A DNA stretch of 16,690 bases. Origin: JBMNRY01 sp050944915. GTDB taxonomy: Bacteria > Bacillota > Limnochordia > JAAZLZ01. A model generated the notes under the pieces. The model saw only the letters and a list, made by a program, of their open reading frames with translations, had not been told where the DNA came from and ran no database searches. The stretch lies in NCBI GenBank assembly GCA_050944915.1, contig JBMNRY010000041.1:1-16690 (forward strand), in the 5' to 3' direction. Position 1 is the stretch's first letter; each line of letters begins with the position of its first letter. Of the stretch, positions 6,618 to 12,995 are shown one piece after another. The translations under genes and the position numbers were made by a program.

Positions 6618-7315
6618 TGCCGGAAGTATCCTTGTATCTAGCGGTGGCGGCAGGGTTTTTATCCCTGCTGTCGCCCTGTGTCTTGGCCTTAGTTCCCGCC
6701 TATGTCACCTATCTCACTGGAGTCTCCGTCCAAGGGGAGGGACCGCCCCGGAGGCGGGTCATCATCAACAGCCTTTTGTTCATCGCCGGGTTTTCCCTGA
6801 TTTTCATCCTCTTAGGAGCCTCGGCCAGTATCCTCGGCGGCCTACTAATCCGCCACCAATTCGCTCTGCGCCGGGGTGCCGGGATCTTGGTCATCATCTT
6901 GGGGATCCATACCATGGGCCTTTTTAAGCTGCCCTTCCTCCAGCGGGAAAGGCGGCTGCTCCCGTCGTTGCCCGGGGGTGGGGGGCTAAATTCCCTTCTG
7001 ATCGGCATGGCCTTTGCCGCCGGCTGGTCACCTTGTGTGGGCCCTATCCTGGCCACCATCTTGCTTTATGCCAGCACAGCTAGCACCCTGGGTCAAGGGG
7101 TGCTCCTGTTGGCCGCCTATTCCTTCGGTTTGGCCCTACCCTTTTTCCTCATCGCCCTCTTTATCGGCCAAATGCAAAGGGGCATCCGCAAGTTATTAGC
7201 CTATGAACGGTTTATATCTATGGGAAGTGGTCTGCTTTTGGTGATCATCGGCTTGATGCTTTATACCAACTACTTCCAGCGTCTAGCCCTCTTGTTCAAC
7301 TTTTCCCTTTTCTAA
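6617..7315 (+). CDS. ccdA: CcdA/DsbD-type transmembrane electron carrier
   Basis: This is an integral membrane protein of 232 residues that passes reducing equivalents from cytoplasmic thioredoxin to thiol proteins outside the membrane. About six membrane helices are visible. The two redox cysteines are C21 in LLSPCVLALVPAY and C140 in GWSPCVGPILA, each in the typical proline-flanked setting of the DsbD central domain. The start codon overlaps the stop of the upstream thioredoxin (TAATG), with GGGGAGGGAG just before it, indicating translational coupling. The 3' end overlaps the stop codon of the converging gene by 4 bases and no terminator is visible there. Confidence 0.92.
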   Translation: MPEVSLYLAVAAGFLSLLSPCVLALVPAYVTYLTGVSVQGEGPPRRRVIINSLLFIAGFSLIFILLGASASILGGLLIRHQFALRRGAGILVIILGIHTMGLFKLPFLQRERRLLPSLPGGGGLNSLLIGMAFAAGWSPCVGPILATILLYASTASTLGQGVLLLAAYSFGLALPFFLIALFIGQMQRGIRKLLAYERFISMGSGLLLVIIGLMLYTNYFQRLALLFNFSLF

Positions 7316-8223
7316 TCGATGACAAAAATCACCCGCCCGGCCCCTAGGAAATCGTAGAGCTCCGTCCAGGCTAGGATCCTGTCCGCCCCTTCGTTGCTGA
7401 TGATCACCGAGGTCCGGGCCGGCCCGAATACCTCCAGGGCTGGGATGACCAGGCCTAAGGTATAAGGAAACTCGGGACTAACGGAAAGAAGGGGATGGAT
7501 GACCGCCTGTTCCATTTGGCGGACATAACCGGCAACCCCCCGCTGGGTTACTATTTCCGGCGGGACAAAGCTATGGCCATAGATTTCCCGGCCATCCTCG
7601 GCGACGATCCTTGGCGACATGCCCCGCTGCATCCGCAAACCCCGGGCATCGATGATCAAGCCGGTGTAAAGATAACCATGTTCATCCCAGAGGGCCTGAA
7701 GGTGGCGGGCTTCCTTCTCTCCCGGTGTTTCTTGCCGCTGAAGGCTGATCTCATCCCAGAGGATCTGACCGTGAAAGGTGCCGCCGGCTAGAAGGCGCAC
7801 ACCGGTGGCGGTAGTACCCTGAAAGCTATGTTCCAATCTGGTCCACCCCTGCTGGGGGGTTACCCTCTCCATGATCCCCCGGTAAGCGATACCCTCGGGG
7901 GTAGTGATTTCCAAGCCTAAATAAACGTCGGTGGGATGCTGCACCCGCACATATGCGCTTAACTGGTACCGACTGCCGCTTTTCAAGCCAGAGATTTCTT
8001 GGACCCAATAGCCTTCTCCAGGCTGACGGCGCCAGAGGCGACCGCTGGTAGGACCTTCCCGACTATCCCGTTGATAAAGATCGGCCCGGTCCACATTCTC
8101 CCATTGCCAAGGGACCAAATCGAGAAAGGATCCATTTTGAACCAGGTTGTCTTGGCTGAATCCGGGAGCCACCAAAGACACCAGGAGCAGCAACGATATC
8201 GCAATGGTACGCCAAATCACCAT
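7312..8223 (-). CDS. Secreted protein with carbohydrate-binding-like and LPP20-like domains
   Basis: This is a 303-residue exported protein of unknown role. A clear signal peptide spans residues 1-23 (hydrophobic core SLLLLVSLVAP, likely cut after GFS). Residues about 26-163 resemble a CBM4/9-type jelly-roll carbohydrate-binding module: it opens NLVQNGSF, has W38 and W41, and closes ILWDEISLQ. After a short linker (164-185), residues about 186-303 carry TGLIIDARGL, MSPRIVAEDGREIYG and RGVAGYV, a pattern I associate with LPP20/FlgO-like envelope proteins. The combination suggests an envelope or polysaccharide-associated protein. It follows the rubrerythrin terminator by only 20 bases, so expression may need read-through. 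The ribosome binding site is GGGGGGT, 5 bases before the ATG. Confidence 0.75.
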   Translation of the reverse strand: MVIWRTIAISLLLLVSLVAPGFSQDNLVQNGSFLDLVPWQWENVDRADLYQRDSREGPTSGRLWRRQPGEGYWVQEISGLKSGSRYQLSAYVRVQHPTDVYLGLEITTPEGIAYRGIMERVTPQQGWTRLEHSFQGTTATGVRLLAGGTFHGQILWDEISLQRQETPGEKEARHLQALWDEHGYLYTGLIIDARGLRMQRGMSPRIVAEDGREIYGHSFVPPEIVTQRGVAGYVRQMEQAVIHPLLSVSPEFPYTLGLVIPALEVFGPARTSVIISNEGADRILAWTELYDFLGAGRVIFVID

Positions 8224-8242
8224 TTCTTACCCCCCAATTAGG

Positions 8243-8270
8243 AAAACAGGGTATGGTTTCCCATACCCTG
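8243..8270 (-). terminator. Terminator after rubrerythrin
   Basis: A perfect 10-bp stem (8247-8256 with 8261-8270) and a 4-base loop are followed on the minus strand by TTTTCC. It lies 12 bases past the rubrerythrin stop. The short T-run suggests incomplete termination, which would let some transcripts reach the secreted protein gene. Confidence 0.82.
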
Positions 8271-8281
8271 CGCGGCTTCGA

Positions 8282-8815
8282 TTAGTAGTTATCGGCTGCC
8301 ACTTCGTAATGGCTTTGGGGATGGGCACAAGCAGGGCAGATTTCCGGTGCTTCTTCGCCCGTATGGACGTAACCACAGTTGCGGCAGCGCCACCGAACAA
8401 CTTCAGGCTTTTTGAACACAGTTCCTTCCTCGATGTTCTTCAACAGGGCCAGGTACCGTTTTTCGTGTTCTTCTTCCACTTCAGCGATTTCGTGGAACAG
8501 ATCGGCGATGGTATCGAACCCTTCTTCCCGGGCCACCTGTTCAAACTCTTTGTACATCTGGCTCCATTCGTAGTTTTCCCCTTCGGCCGCCGCCTTAAGG
8601 TTGGTAGGAGTGTCGTTAATGATGCCTAAGAGCTTGGCGAACATCTTCGCGTGTTCCCGTTCATTTTCAGCAGTCTCTAAGAAAATGCCCGCGATTTGTT
8701 CATAGCCTTCTTTTTTGGCCACACTGGCCCAATACCAATATTTATTCCGCGCTTCCGATTCGCCGGCAAAGGCCGTCCACAGATTGGCCTCAGTCTTCGT
8801 ACCTTTTAACCGCAT
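8282..8815 (-). CDS. Rubrerythrin
   Basis: Rubrerythrin is a cytoplasmic non-heme iron peroxidase of anaerobes that reduces hydrogen peroxide to water; this one has 177 residues. The ferritin-like domain (about 1-135) has the diiron ligand pattern: E19 in AFAGESEAR, E52 and H55 in ENEREH, and the second-half EVEEEHEKRY around 112-121. The C-terminal rubredoxin domain binds one iron through C144-x2-C147 and C160-x2-C163 (CRNCGY and CPAC). CAHP replaces the more common CGHP after the last pair. The ATG at 8815 has GGAGGG about 7 bases upstream. It lies 80 bases downstream of an iron-sulfur flavoprotein gene with no promoter I can recognise between them, so the two are probably co-transcribed as an oxygen and peroxide defence pair. 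Confidence 0.95.
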   Translation of the reverse strand: MRLKGTKTEANLWTAFAGESEARNKYWYWASVAKKEGYEQIAGIFLETAENEREHAKMFAKLLGIINDTPTNLKAAAEGENYEWSQMYKEFEQVAREEGFDTIADLFHEIAEVEEEHEKRYLALLKNIEEGTVFKKPEVVRWRCRNCGYVHTGEEAPEICPACAHPQSHYEVAADNY

Positions 8816-8895
8816 CTAGCATCCCTCCATGTGAAGTGTTTCCGTCTCCATTTCTTCGTCAGGAAACGGCGAATCCCTCCTTAGACTCTCTGCCC

Positions 8896-9450
8896 CTACC
8901 AGTTTTGCAACCCTTCTCCGATGGCATAGGCCCGGTCTAAAGCCCGGGGATCCTTGGCGATAGCTCCTCGCTCATCATAACCGGAGAAATAGGCTTCTCC
9001 CCTAGATTCGATGCCTAAACAGCGATACCAAATCTCAACGATCTCCCGGGCATTGACAAAAAACCGTTCTCGATCCTTCCAACCGGCGACGGCGATAAAA
9101 TAGCCCTTACGGCCCACGGGCGGCCGATAGCCTAAACGCTCCTTGGCGGCCCAAGGAGCTTGTCCCCGATCGATGAAGATTTTCATCTGGGCCGAGAGGC
9201 TGCCGAAATAGATGGGAGAGATGAGAATCAAGCCTTTAGCCCTGTTTATTTGATCATATACACGACTGATGTCGTCGTCGAACACACACCTTCCCGTTCG
9301 GTCACAATGGCCACAACCTTGACAGGGACGGAGCTGCAGTTCCCGCAAGTTGATCTGGCACAGATGGCCCTTCATCCCCGCGGCTACCTGCTTTATAATA
9401 GTATCGCTATTGCCCCCCCGGCGGGGGCTGCCGTTAACGGCCAAGATCAT
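8896..9450 (-). CDS. Iron-sulfur flavoprotein (Isf family, NADPH-dependent FMN reductase fold)
   Basis: This is a flavodoxin-fold redox protein, 184 residues from the ATG. It opens MILAVNGSPRRGGNSD, the FMN phosphate-binding loop of the FMN reductase family. The cysteines C43-x2-C46-x2-C49-x5-C55 reproduce the compact 4Fe-4S motif spacing of the Methanosarcina iron-sulfur flavoprotein, and SPIYFGSLSAQMKIFIDR is the second flavin-binding strand. Characterised Isf proteins reduce oxygen and hydrogen peroxide, which suits the rubrerythrin gene downstream. The ATG at 9450 is preferred because the protein then begins at the first strand as in the family, with GAGGAAGG 9 bases upstream. A GTG at 9459 overlapping the kinase stop (GTGA) is an alternative. 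It is in the same unit as the TCS2 genes. Confidence 0.86.
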   Translation of the reverse strand: MILAVNGSPRRGGNSDTIIKQVAAGMKGHLCQINLRELQLRPCQGCGHCDRTGRCVFDDDISRVYDQINRAKGLILISPIYFGSLSAQMKIFIDRGQAPWAAKERLGYRPPVGRKGYFIAVAGWKDRERFFVNAREIVEIWYRCLGIESRGEAYFSGYDERGAIAKDPRALDRAYAIGEGLQNW

Positions 9451-9455
9451 GTTCC

Positions 9456-10805
9456 TCACCCTTCCTCAAGGGGAAACCAACAAGTAAAGGTCGTTCCCCT
9501 TCTAGGGATACTGCTAACCTCAATACGGCCTCCGTGGGCCTCCACATAGGCCCTCGCGATGGCTAATCCCAGTCCAATGCCTTCCCCTCGGGAGCTGCCT
9601 CGGTAATAGCGGTGAAAGACCCGGGGGATTTCCGCAGCGGGAATGCCGGGACCCGTATCTTGGACCCCGATCCCCAACTGAGCCCCTTGAACTTGGGCCG
9701 TCAGGGTGATGCAGCCCTGGGCTGGCGTATGTTCTAGGGCGTTAGTCAATAGGTTAAGCAAAATCTGCCTTAATCGATCGGGATCGGCCTTCAAGGAAGG
9801 TAAGTCCGGGGGGATGACGGTCACCAGCTCCACTTCCTTGGCCTCAGCCTCCCGGAAGATGATGGTTTGAATGCCTTCCACCAGCTTCGCCAAATCCACC
9901 TGTTGGTAATTGAGCCGCAGCCCTCCCCCTTCGGCCACCGCCAGGGATTGAAGATCTGTCAAAAGCCTCGAGACCCGCACCGCCTCATCATGGAGGGAGA
10001 TGATCAGTTCCGGTGTAGGCTGGAGCAAATTCCACTGGAGGGATTCTAAATTACCCCGGAGGATGGTGATGGGCGTGCGAAGCTCGTGGGCCAGGTCCGC
10101 GATCATGTTCTTACGCAAGCGATCGGCTTCTTCCAGTTGGGCGGCCATGGTGTTAAAGGACCGGGCCAGATCCCCAATTTCATCGTCGGCATCGATGTCT
10201 ACCCGGTAATCAAGATCCCGATGGGCAATCCGCTGGGCTCCTAAGGCGAGGCTTTCTAAGGGTTTGACTAGCCGTTGGGAGAGGAAATAACCGATGATGA
10301 TGGCCATAACCACCGTGGCAAAGCCCGCCCGCAAGACATTTTTACCCAGGGAGGTCAGAAACTCCTCTTCCATATTGGCCCCCACAATTCCAGGGGCCAC
10401 AAAGACGGTGCCCACCCTATGACCCCGAAGGGTGATGGGTGCTCCGCGCCCTGGGAGGCGAGAAGGTAACCTTTCCCGTCCCCCTTGGGTGTCGAAGATA
10501 ATCCGATCGTGGGCATCGGCTAAGATGAGCCGCTCGCCTCCCATTCCCCTTCCCATCATCCCCCGTCGAGGTTGGGAAAAGAGCCCCTCTACCCCATGCC
10601 AGCTTTCTCCATTCTGGCGGTAATAGTCCTCCAGTTCCACAGCCAGTTGTTCCGCCCGCAAAATACGCCGCCGGTGAACATAATCGTTAAAAAAGGTCCG
10701 GGTCAAAGCCATGCTGGCCACTAAGGCCAACCCTGTGGACAGGAGGGCGATGAGGACAAAAAGGGCGACAATTTTGGATCGAATACCCCAACGCAGAGGA
10801 ACCAC
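9456..10805 (-). CDS. BaeS-like membrane sensor histidine kinase (TCS2 kinase)
   Basis: This is the sensor of the second two-component system, 449 residues. It has a membrane helix at about 11-33; an extracytoplasmic loop at about 36-155 with a glycine- and methionine-rich patch GMMGRGMGG at 82-90; a second helix at about 157-175; HAMP at about 176-228; the phospho-accepting H240 in LAHELRTPITILRG; an N box LLTNALEHTP; and glycine boxes DTGPGIPAAEIPRVFHRYYRG and GEGIGLGLAIA. There is no PAS domain. The start is a GTG one base after the regulator's stop (TGA at 10809-10807), with a poor ribosome binding site, so translation is probably coupled to the regulator. The class includes envelope- and metal-stress sensors such as BaeS. 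Confidence 0.92.
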   Translation of the reverse strand: MVPLRWGIRSKIVALFVLIALLSTGLALVASMALTRTFFNDYVHRRRILRAEQLAVELEDYYRQNGESWHGVEGLFSQPRRGMMGRGMGGERLILADAHDRIIFDTQGGRERLPSRLPGRGAPITLRGHRVGTVFVAPGIVGANMEEEFLTSLGKNVLRAGFATVVMAIIIGYFLSQRLVKPLESLALGAQRIAHRDLDYRVDIDADDEIGDLARSFNTMAAQLEEADRLRKNMIADLAHELRTPITILRGNLESLQWNLLQPTPELIISLHDEAVRVSRLLTDLQSLAVAEGGGLRLNYQQVDLAKLVEGIQTIIFREAEAKEVELVTVIPPDLPSLKADPDRLRQILLNLLTNALEHTPAQGCITLTAQVQGAQLGIGVQDTGPGIPAAEIPRVFHRYYRGSSRGEGIGLGLAIARAYVEAHGGRIEVSSIPRRGTTFTCWFPLEEG

Positions 10806-10806
10806 C

Positions 10807-11484
10807 TCACATTTTGTATCCTACACCGTAGACGGTCTGGATGTAGTCATCCCCTAGTTTCTTACGCAGATTGCTGATATGGGTATCGATAGAACGTTCA
10901 TAACCTTGATAGGCTTCCCCTAGGACGGCATCGACTAGTTGGAGCCGGCTGTAGACCCGCCCGGGGTTGGCGGCCAGGATACACAGGATTTTGAACTCCG
11001 TTGGGGTGATGGGGATGGGGTTGCCCCCCTTTTCCACCCGATGCCCATCCACATCGATCCGCAGATCCCGATAGAGGATCCGTTCCGCTGGCCCAGGATC
11101 TGGATTGCTCCTGCGGAGCACTGTGCGGATCCGGGCAGCCAACTCCCGCAGACTGAAAGGTTTGGTGATGTAATCATCGGCACCTAGTTCTAAGCCGATC
11201 AGTTTATCTACTTCATCGGCCTTGGCGGTGAGCATAATGATGGGCAGAGGGGTGGCGGCCCTGATCCGCCGACAGACTTCTAGGCCGTCGATGCCGGGCA
11301 AAAGGAGATCGAGGACGATTAAATCGATATTCCCCTCTTTTAGGGAGTCCAAGGCTCCTTCACCGCTGTCGGCGGTCGAGACTCGAAAGCCCTCCCCCCG
11401 GAGGAAGTCGGCGATCATGGTCAACATTTTCGGTTCATCCTCAACGATGAGGATATGCCAGCGGTGGGCTTTGAGGTCTTCCAT
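10807..11484 (-). CDS. OmpR-family response regulator (TCS2)
   Basis: This is a 225-residue transcription factor paired with the downstream kinase. The receiver domain (about 10-122) has the acidic pair E15-D16, phospho-acceptor D59 in LIVLDLLLP, T86 in IIMLTAKA and K108 in DDYITKPF. The winged-helix domain (about 132-222) has ITPTEFKILCILAANPGRVYSR and RSIDTHISNLRKKLG, ending TVYGVGYKM. AGGAGGTGG lies about 8 bases before the ATG at 11484. The promoter is not immediately upstream; a terminator hairpin sits there instead, so the gene is probably read by leakage from the secreted DUF2680-like gene. This arrangement, with a small exported protein next to its sensor system, recalls CpxP-CpxRA and Spy-BaeSR. 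Confidence 0.92.
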   Translation of the reverse strand: MEDLKAHRWHILIVEDEPKMLTMIADFLRGEGFRVSTADSGEGALDSLKEGNIDLIVLDLLLPGIDGLEVCRRIRAATPLPIIMLTAKADEVDKLIGLELGADDYITKPFSLRELAARIRTVLRRSNPDPGPAERILYRDLRIDVDGHRVEKGGNPIPITPTEFKILCILAANPGRVYSRLQLVDAVLGEAYQGYERSIDTHISNLRKKLGDDYIQTVYGVGYKM

Positions 11485-11501
11485 GGATCCACCTCCTGAA
11501 G

Positions 11502-11530
11502 AAAAAAGTCCGGTGCCCAGGCACCGGACT
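11502..11530 (-). terminator. Internal terminator between the DUF2680-like gene and TCS2
   Basis: An 11-bp stem (11507-11517 with 11520-11530; the tips must open to form a loop) is followed on the minus strand by a T-run (A at 11502-11507). It lies 5 bases past the stop of the secreted protein gene and 17 bases upstream of the regulator's start codon. With no obvious promoter in between, it probably sets the ratio of the two. Confidence 0.85.
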
Positions 11531-11535
11531 CCCCT

Positions 11536-12048
11536 TTACCAGCAACACCAAGGACAACGGGGCCTAAACCGCGGTCCCCTGGGACGGGGTTCATCATCGC
11601 CTTCTTCAAGCCACAGCCGGCGCCCCGGTCCCCGGCGGGGGAATCCCTCTCCTTGGAAGGGACGCCAACTCCTACCCCGTCGAAGAGAATTCTCGCTATT
11701 CTCCTCGAAGAGGGCCTCGATTCTTTGGGCCATCCGCTCCTGGCGCCAGGCGGCCTCTTTAGAAGTTAGGCGACCGGCCGCGACCAATTCGTCGAGCCAT
11801 TCCCCGTGGGCGGCAAGGAGCCGTTCTTGGGCTTCCTCGACGGTGAGACCTTGGGCTTCAACGATCTCCTTCAGACTAAGACCTTCCCGTCGGGCCGTCC
11901 AAAACTCTTCCAGTTCTATATCTAAGATTTCGGGCAAGAAAGGGAGAAAACCTCCTCCAGGACCCACCCACGGTTGAGCGTAGACCATACTCCCGACGGT
12001 GAGCACGAAAATCAGGACCAGTAGGATCATTAGCGACTTTTTCCCCAT
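11536..12048 (-). CDS. Small secreted YckD/DUF2680-like protein with Arg/Pro-rich tail ending CPWCCW
   Basis: This is a 170-residue exported protein of unknown function. A signal peptide spans residues 1-24 (core LMILLVLIFVLTVG, likely cut after VYA). A short glycine/proline linker leads to a helical domain at about 40-115 with two similar segments: GLSLKEIVEAQGLTVEEAQE, and DELVAAGRLTSKEAAWRQER followed by MAQRIEALFE. This pattern is typical of YckD/DUF2680-type secreted proteins. Residues 123-165 are rich in arginine, glycine and proline, and the chain ends R-C165-P-W-C168-C169-W, a possible metal or thiol site. AAGGAGG lies 8 bases before the ATG. It leads the TCS2 series and may act as a modulator or output of that system. 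Family assignment is moderate; the role is inference. Confidence 0.72.
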   Translation of the reverse strand: MGKKSLMILLVLIFVLTVGSMVYAQPWVGPGGGFLPFLPEILDIELEEFWTARREGLSLKEIVEAQGLTVEEAQERLLAAHGEWLDELVAAGRLTSKEAAWRQERMAQRIEALFEENSENSLRRGRSWRPFQGEGFPRRGPGRRLWLEEGDDEPRPRGPRFRPRCPWCCW

Positions 12049-12080
12049 AGGTACGACCTCCTTAGAACTTTGCTAGATTT

Positions 12081-12134
12081 AATATAACACTTGGATGTGG
12101 AGATAATCTGGGGAGATTATGAAGAAATTGTGAA
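12081..12134 (-). promoter_or_regulatory. Promoter of the DUF2680-TCS2 series with PhoP-box-like repeats and an inverted repeat
   Basis: On the minus strand TATATT at 12086-12081 is a likely -10, giving a start near 12074. There is no good -35. In-phase hexamers 11 bp apart are TTCACA (12134-12129), TTCATA (12123-12118), the degenerate CCCAGA (12112-12107) and TCCACA (12101-12096), covering -60 to -22 exactly as in front of codY. TTCACAATTTCTTCATA differs from the codY element at one of 17 positions. A perfect inverted repeat (ATAATCT at 12103-12109, AGATTAT at 12114-12120) overlaps the middle, where the -35 should be. Confidence 0.55.
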
Positions 12135-12172
12135 GACCACCCCCCACCGGGGAAAAGGGTTTGCCCCTTTCC

Positions 12173-12201
12173 TTGGTGAATATTGGCTAATATACTATTA
12201 T
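12173..12201 (+). promoter_or_regulatory. Promoter of the SDR gene
   Basis: TTGGTG (12173-12178) and TATTAT (12196-12201) are separated by 17 bp, a good housekeeping-sigma promoter, 31 bases before the GTG start. Just upstream, GGAAAAGGG and CCCCTTTCC (12151-12172) form an imperfect hairpin that could be an operator. Confidence 0.6.
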
Positions 12202-12232
12202 TTTCACACTTTAATAGAAAGGGGTCGTTATT

Positions 12233-12994
12233 GTGCGTTTAGCCCAACAGGTCGCCATTGTGACCGGTGCTACTTCCGGAATTGGCAGAGCCATCGCTCT
12301 CCTCTTCGCCAAAGAAGGGGCCCAAATCGCCGTCATCGGTCGGGATGCCGCCCGGGGTGAACAAACCTGCCAAGAGATCGAAGCATTGGGACAAAGGGCT
12401 GTTTTTATACCGACGGAGATCACCGAAGAAAAGGACGTCGAAGAAATGGTGGCTACGACCTTGGCGGAGTTTGGCCAAATCGATATTCTGGTCAACAACG
12501 CCGGCGTCGTCTTTCCAGGCAGTGTCATCGACACCGATTTGGAAACCTGGCGTAAGATTTACGATGTCAACGTGACGGGAGCCTATTTGGCTAGCCGCTA
12601 TGTCATCCCCCACATGTTGGAGCGCCAAAGGGGGGCCATCTTAAATATTTCCTCGGAAGCAGGCTTGAAGGGTCTTAAGGAACGGGCTGCCTATTGTACC
12701 GCCAAAGCGGCCCTCATCGGGTTAACGAAAGCCATGGCCGTCGACCATTCCCCTGATGGAATCAGGGTCAATGCCCTCTGCCCCGGCACGGTGCTAACAC
12801 CGATGGTCCAAAACCTTTTAGACGAGAACCCCGATCCCGATGCCCTGATGGAACGGTTTCTCAGCCGACGGTGTACAACCTTCCTTGGGACGCCGGAAGA
12901 GGTGGCCCAAGCGGCTTTGTACCTTGTCTCGCCCGAGGCCCGCTACACTACGGGGGCGGTGCTGGCCGTCGATGGCGGCGCGTCGGCCAAATAG
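12233..12994 (+). CDS. Short-chain dehydrogenase/reductase, FabG-like
   Basis: This is a cytoplasmic NAD(P)-dependent oxidoreductase of 253 residues, the usual size for classical SDRs. The cofactor loop TGATSGIG is at 11-18, R37 after the second strand (VIGRD) favours NADP, and NNAG is at 88-91. The catalytic serine is in NISSEAG (140-141), with Y154 and K158 in YCTAKAA. The C-terminal segment has CPGTVLTPM and the closing TGAVLAVDGGASAK. The substrate cannot be read from sequence; FabG-type 3-ketoacyl reduction and sugar or polyol dehydrogenation are both possible, and no fatty-acid synthesis genes are nearby. It starts with GTG, with AAAGGGG 8 bases upstream. It converges on the transporter gene with one base between the two stops. 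Confidence 0.9.
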   Translation: MRLAQQVAIVTGATSGIGRAIALLFAKEGAQIAVIGRDAARGEQTCQEIEALGQRAVFIPTEITEEKDVEEMVATTLAEFGQIDILVNNAGVVFPGSVIDTDLETWRKIYDVNVTGAYLASRYVIPHMLERQRGAILNISSEAGLKGLKERAAYCTAKAALIGLTKAMAVDHSPDGIRVNALCPGTVLTPMVQNLLDENPDPDALMERFLSRRCTTFLGTPEEVAQAALYLVSPEARYTTGAVLAVDGGASAK

Positions 12995-12995
12995 C

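Noticed and set aside
8147..8629. A 160-codon plus-strand open frame opposite rubrerythrin
   Set aside because: It is the reverse frame of a well-supported rubrerythrin and runs through its terminator hairpin. No start signal supports it.
11222..11977. A 251-codon plus-strand open frame opposite TCS2 and the DUF2680-like gene
   Set aside because: It is rich in Ser, Arg and Pro, has no ribosome binding site or recognisable domain, and covers parts of two clear minus-strand genes. Long antisense frames are expected at this GC content.
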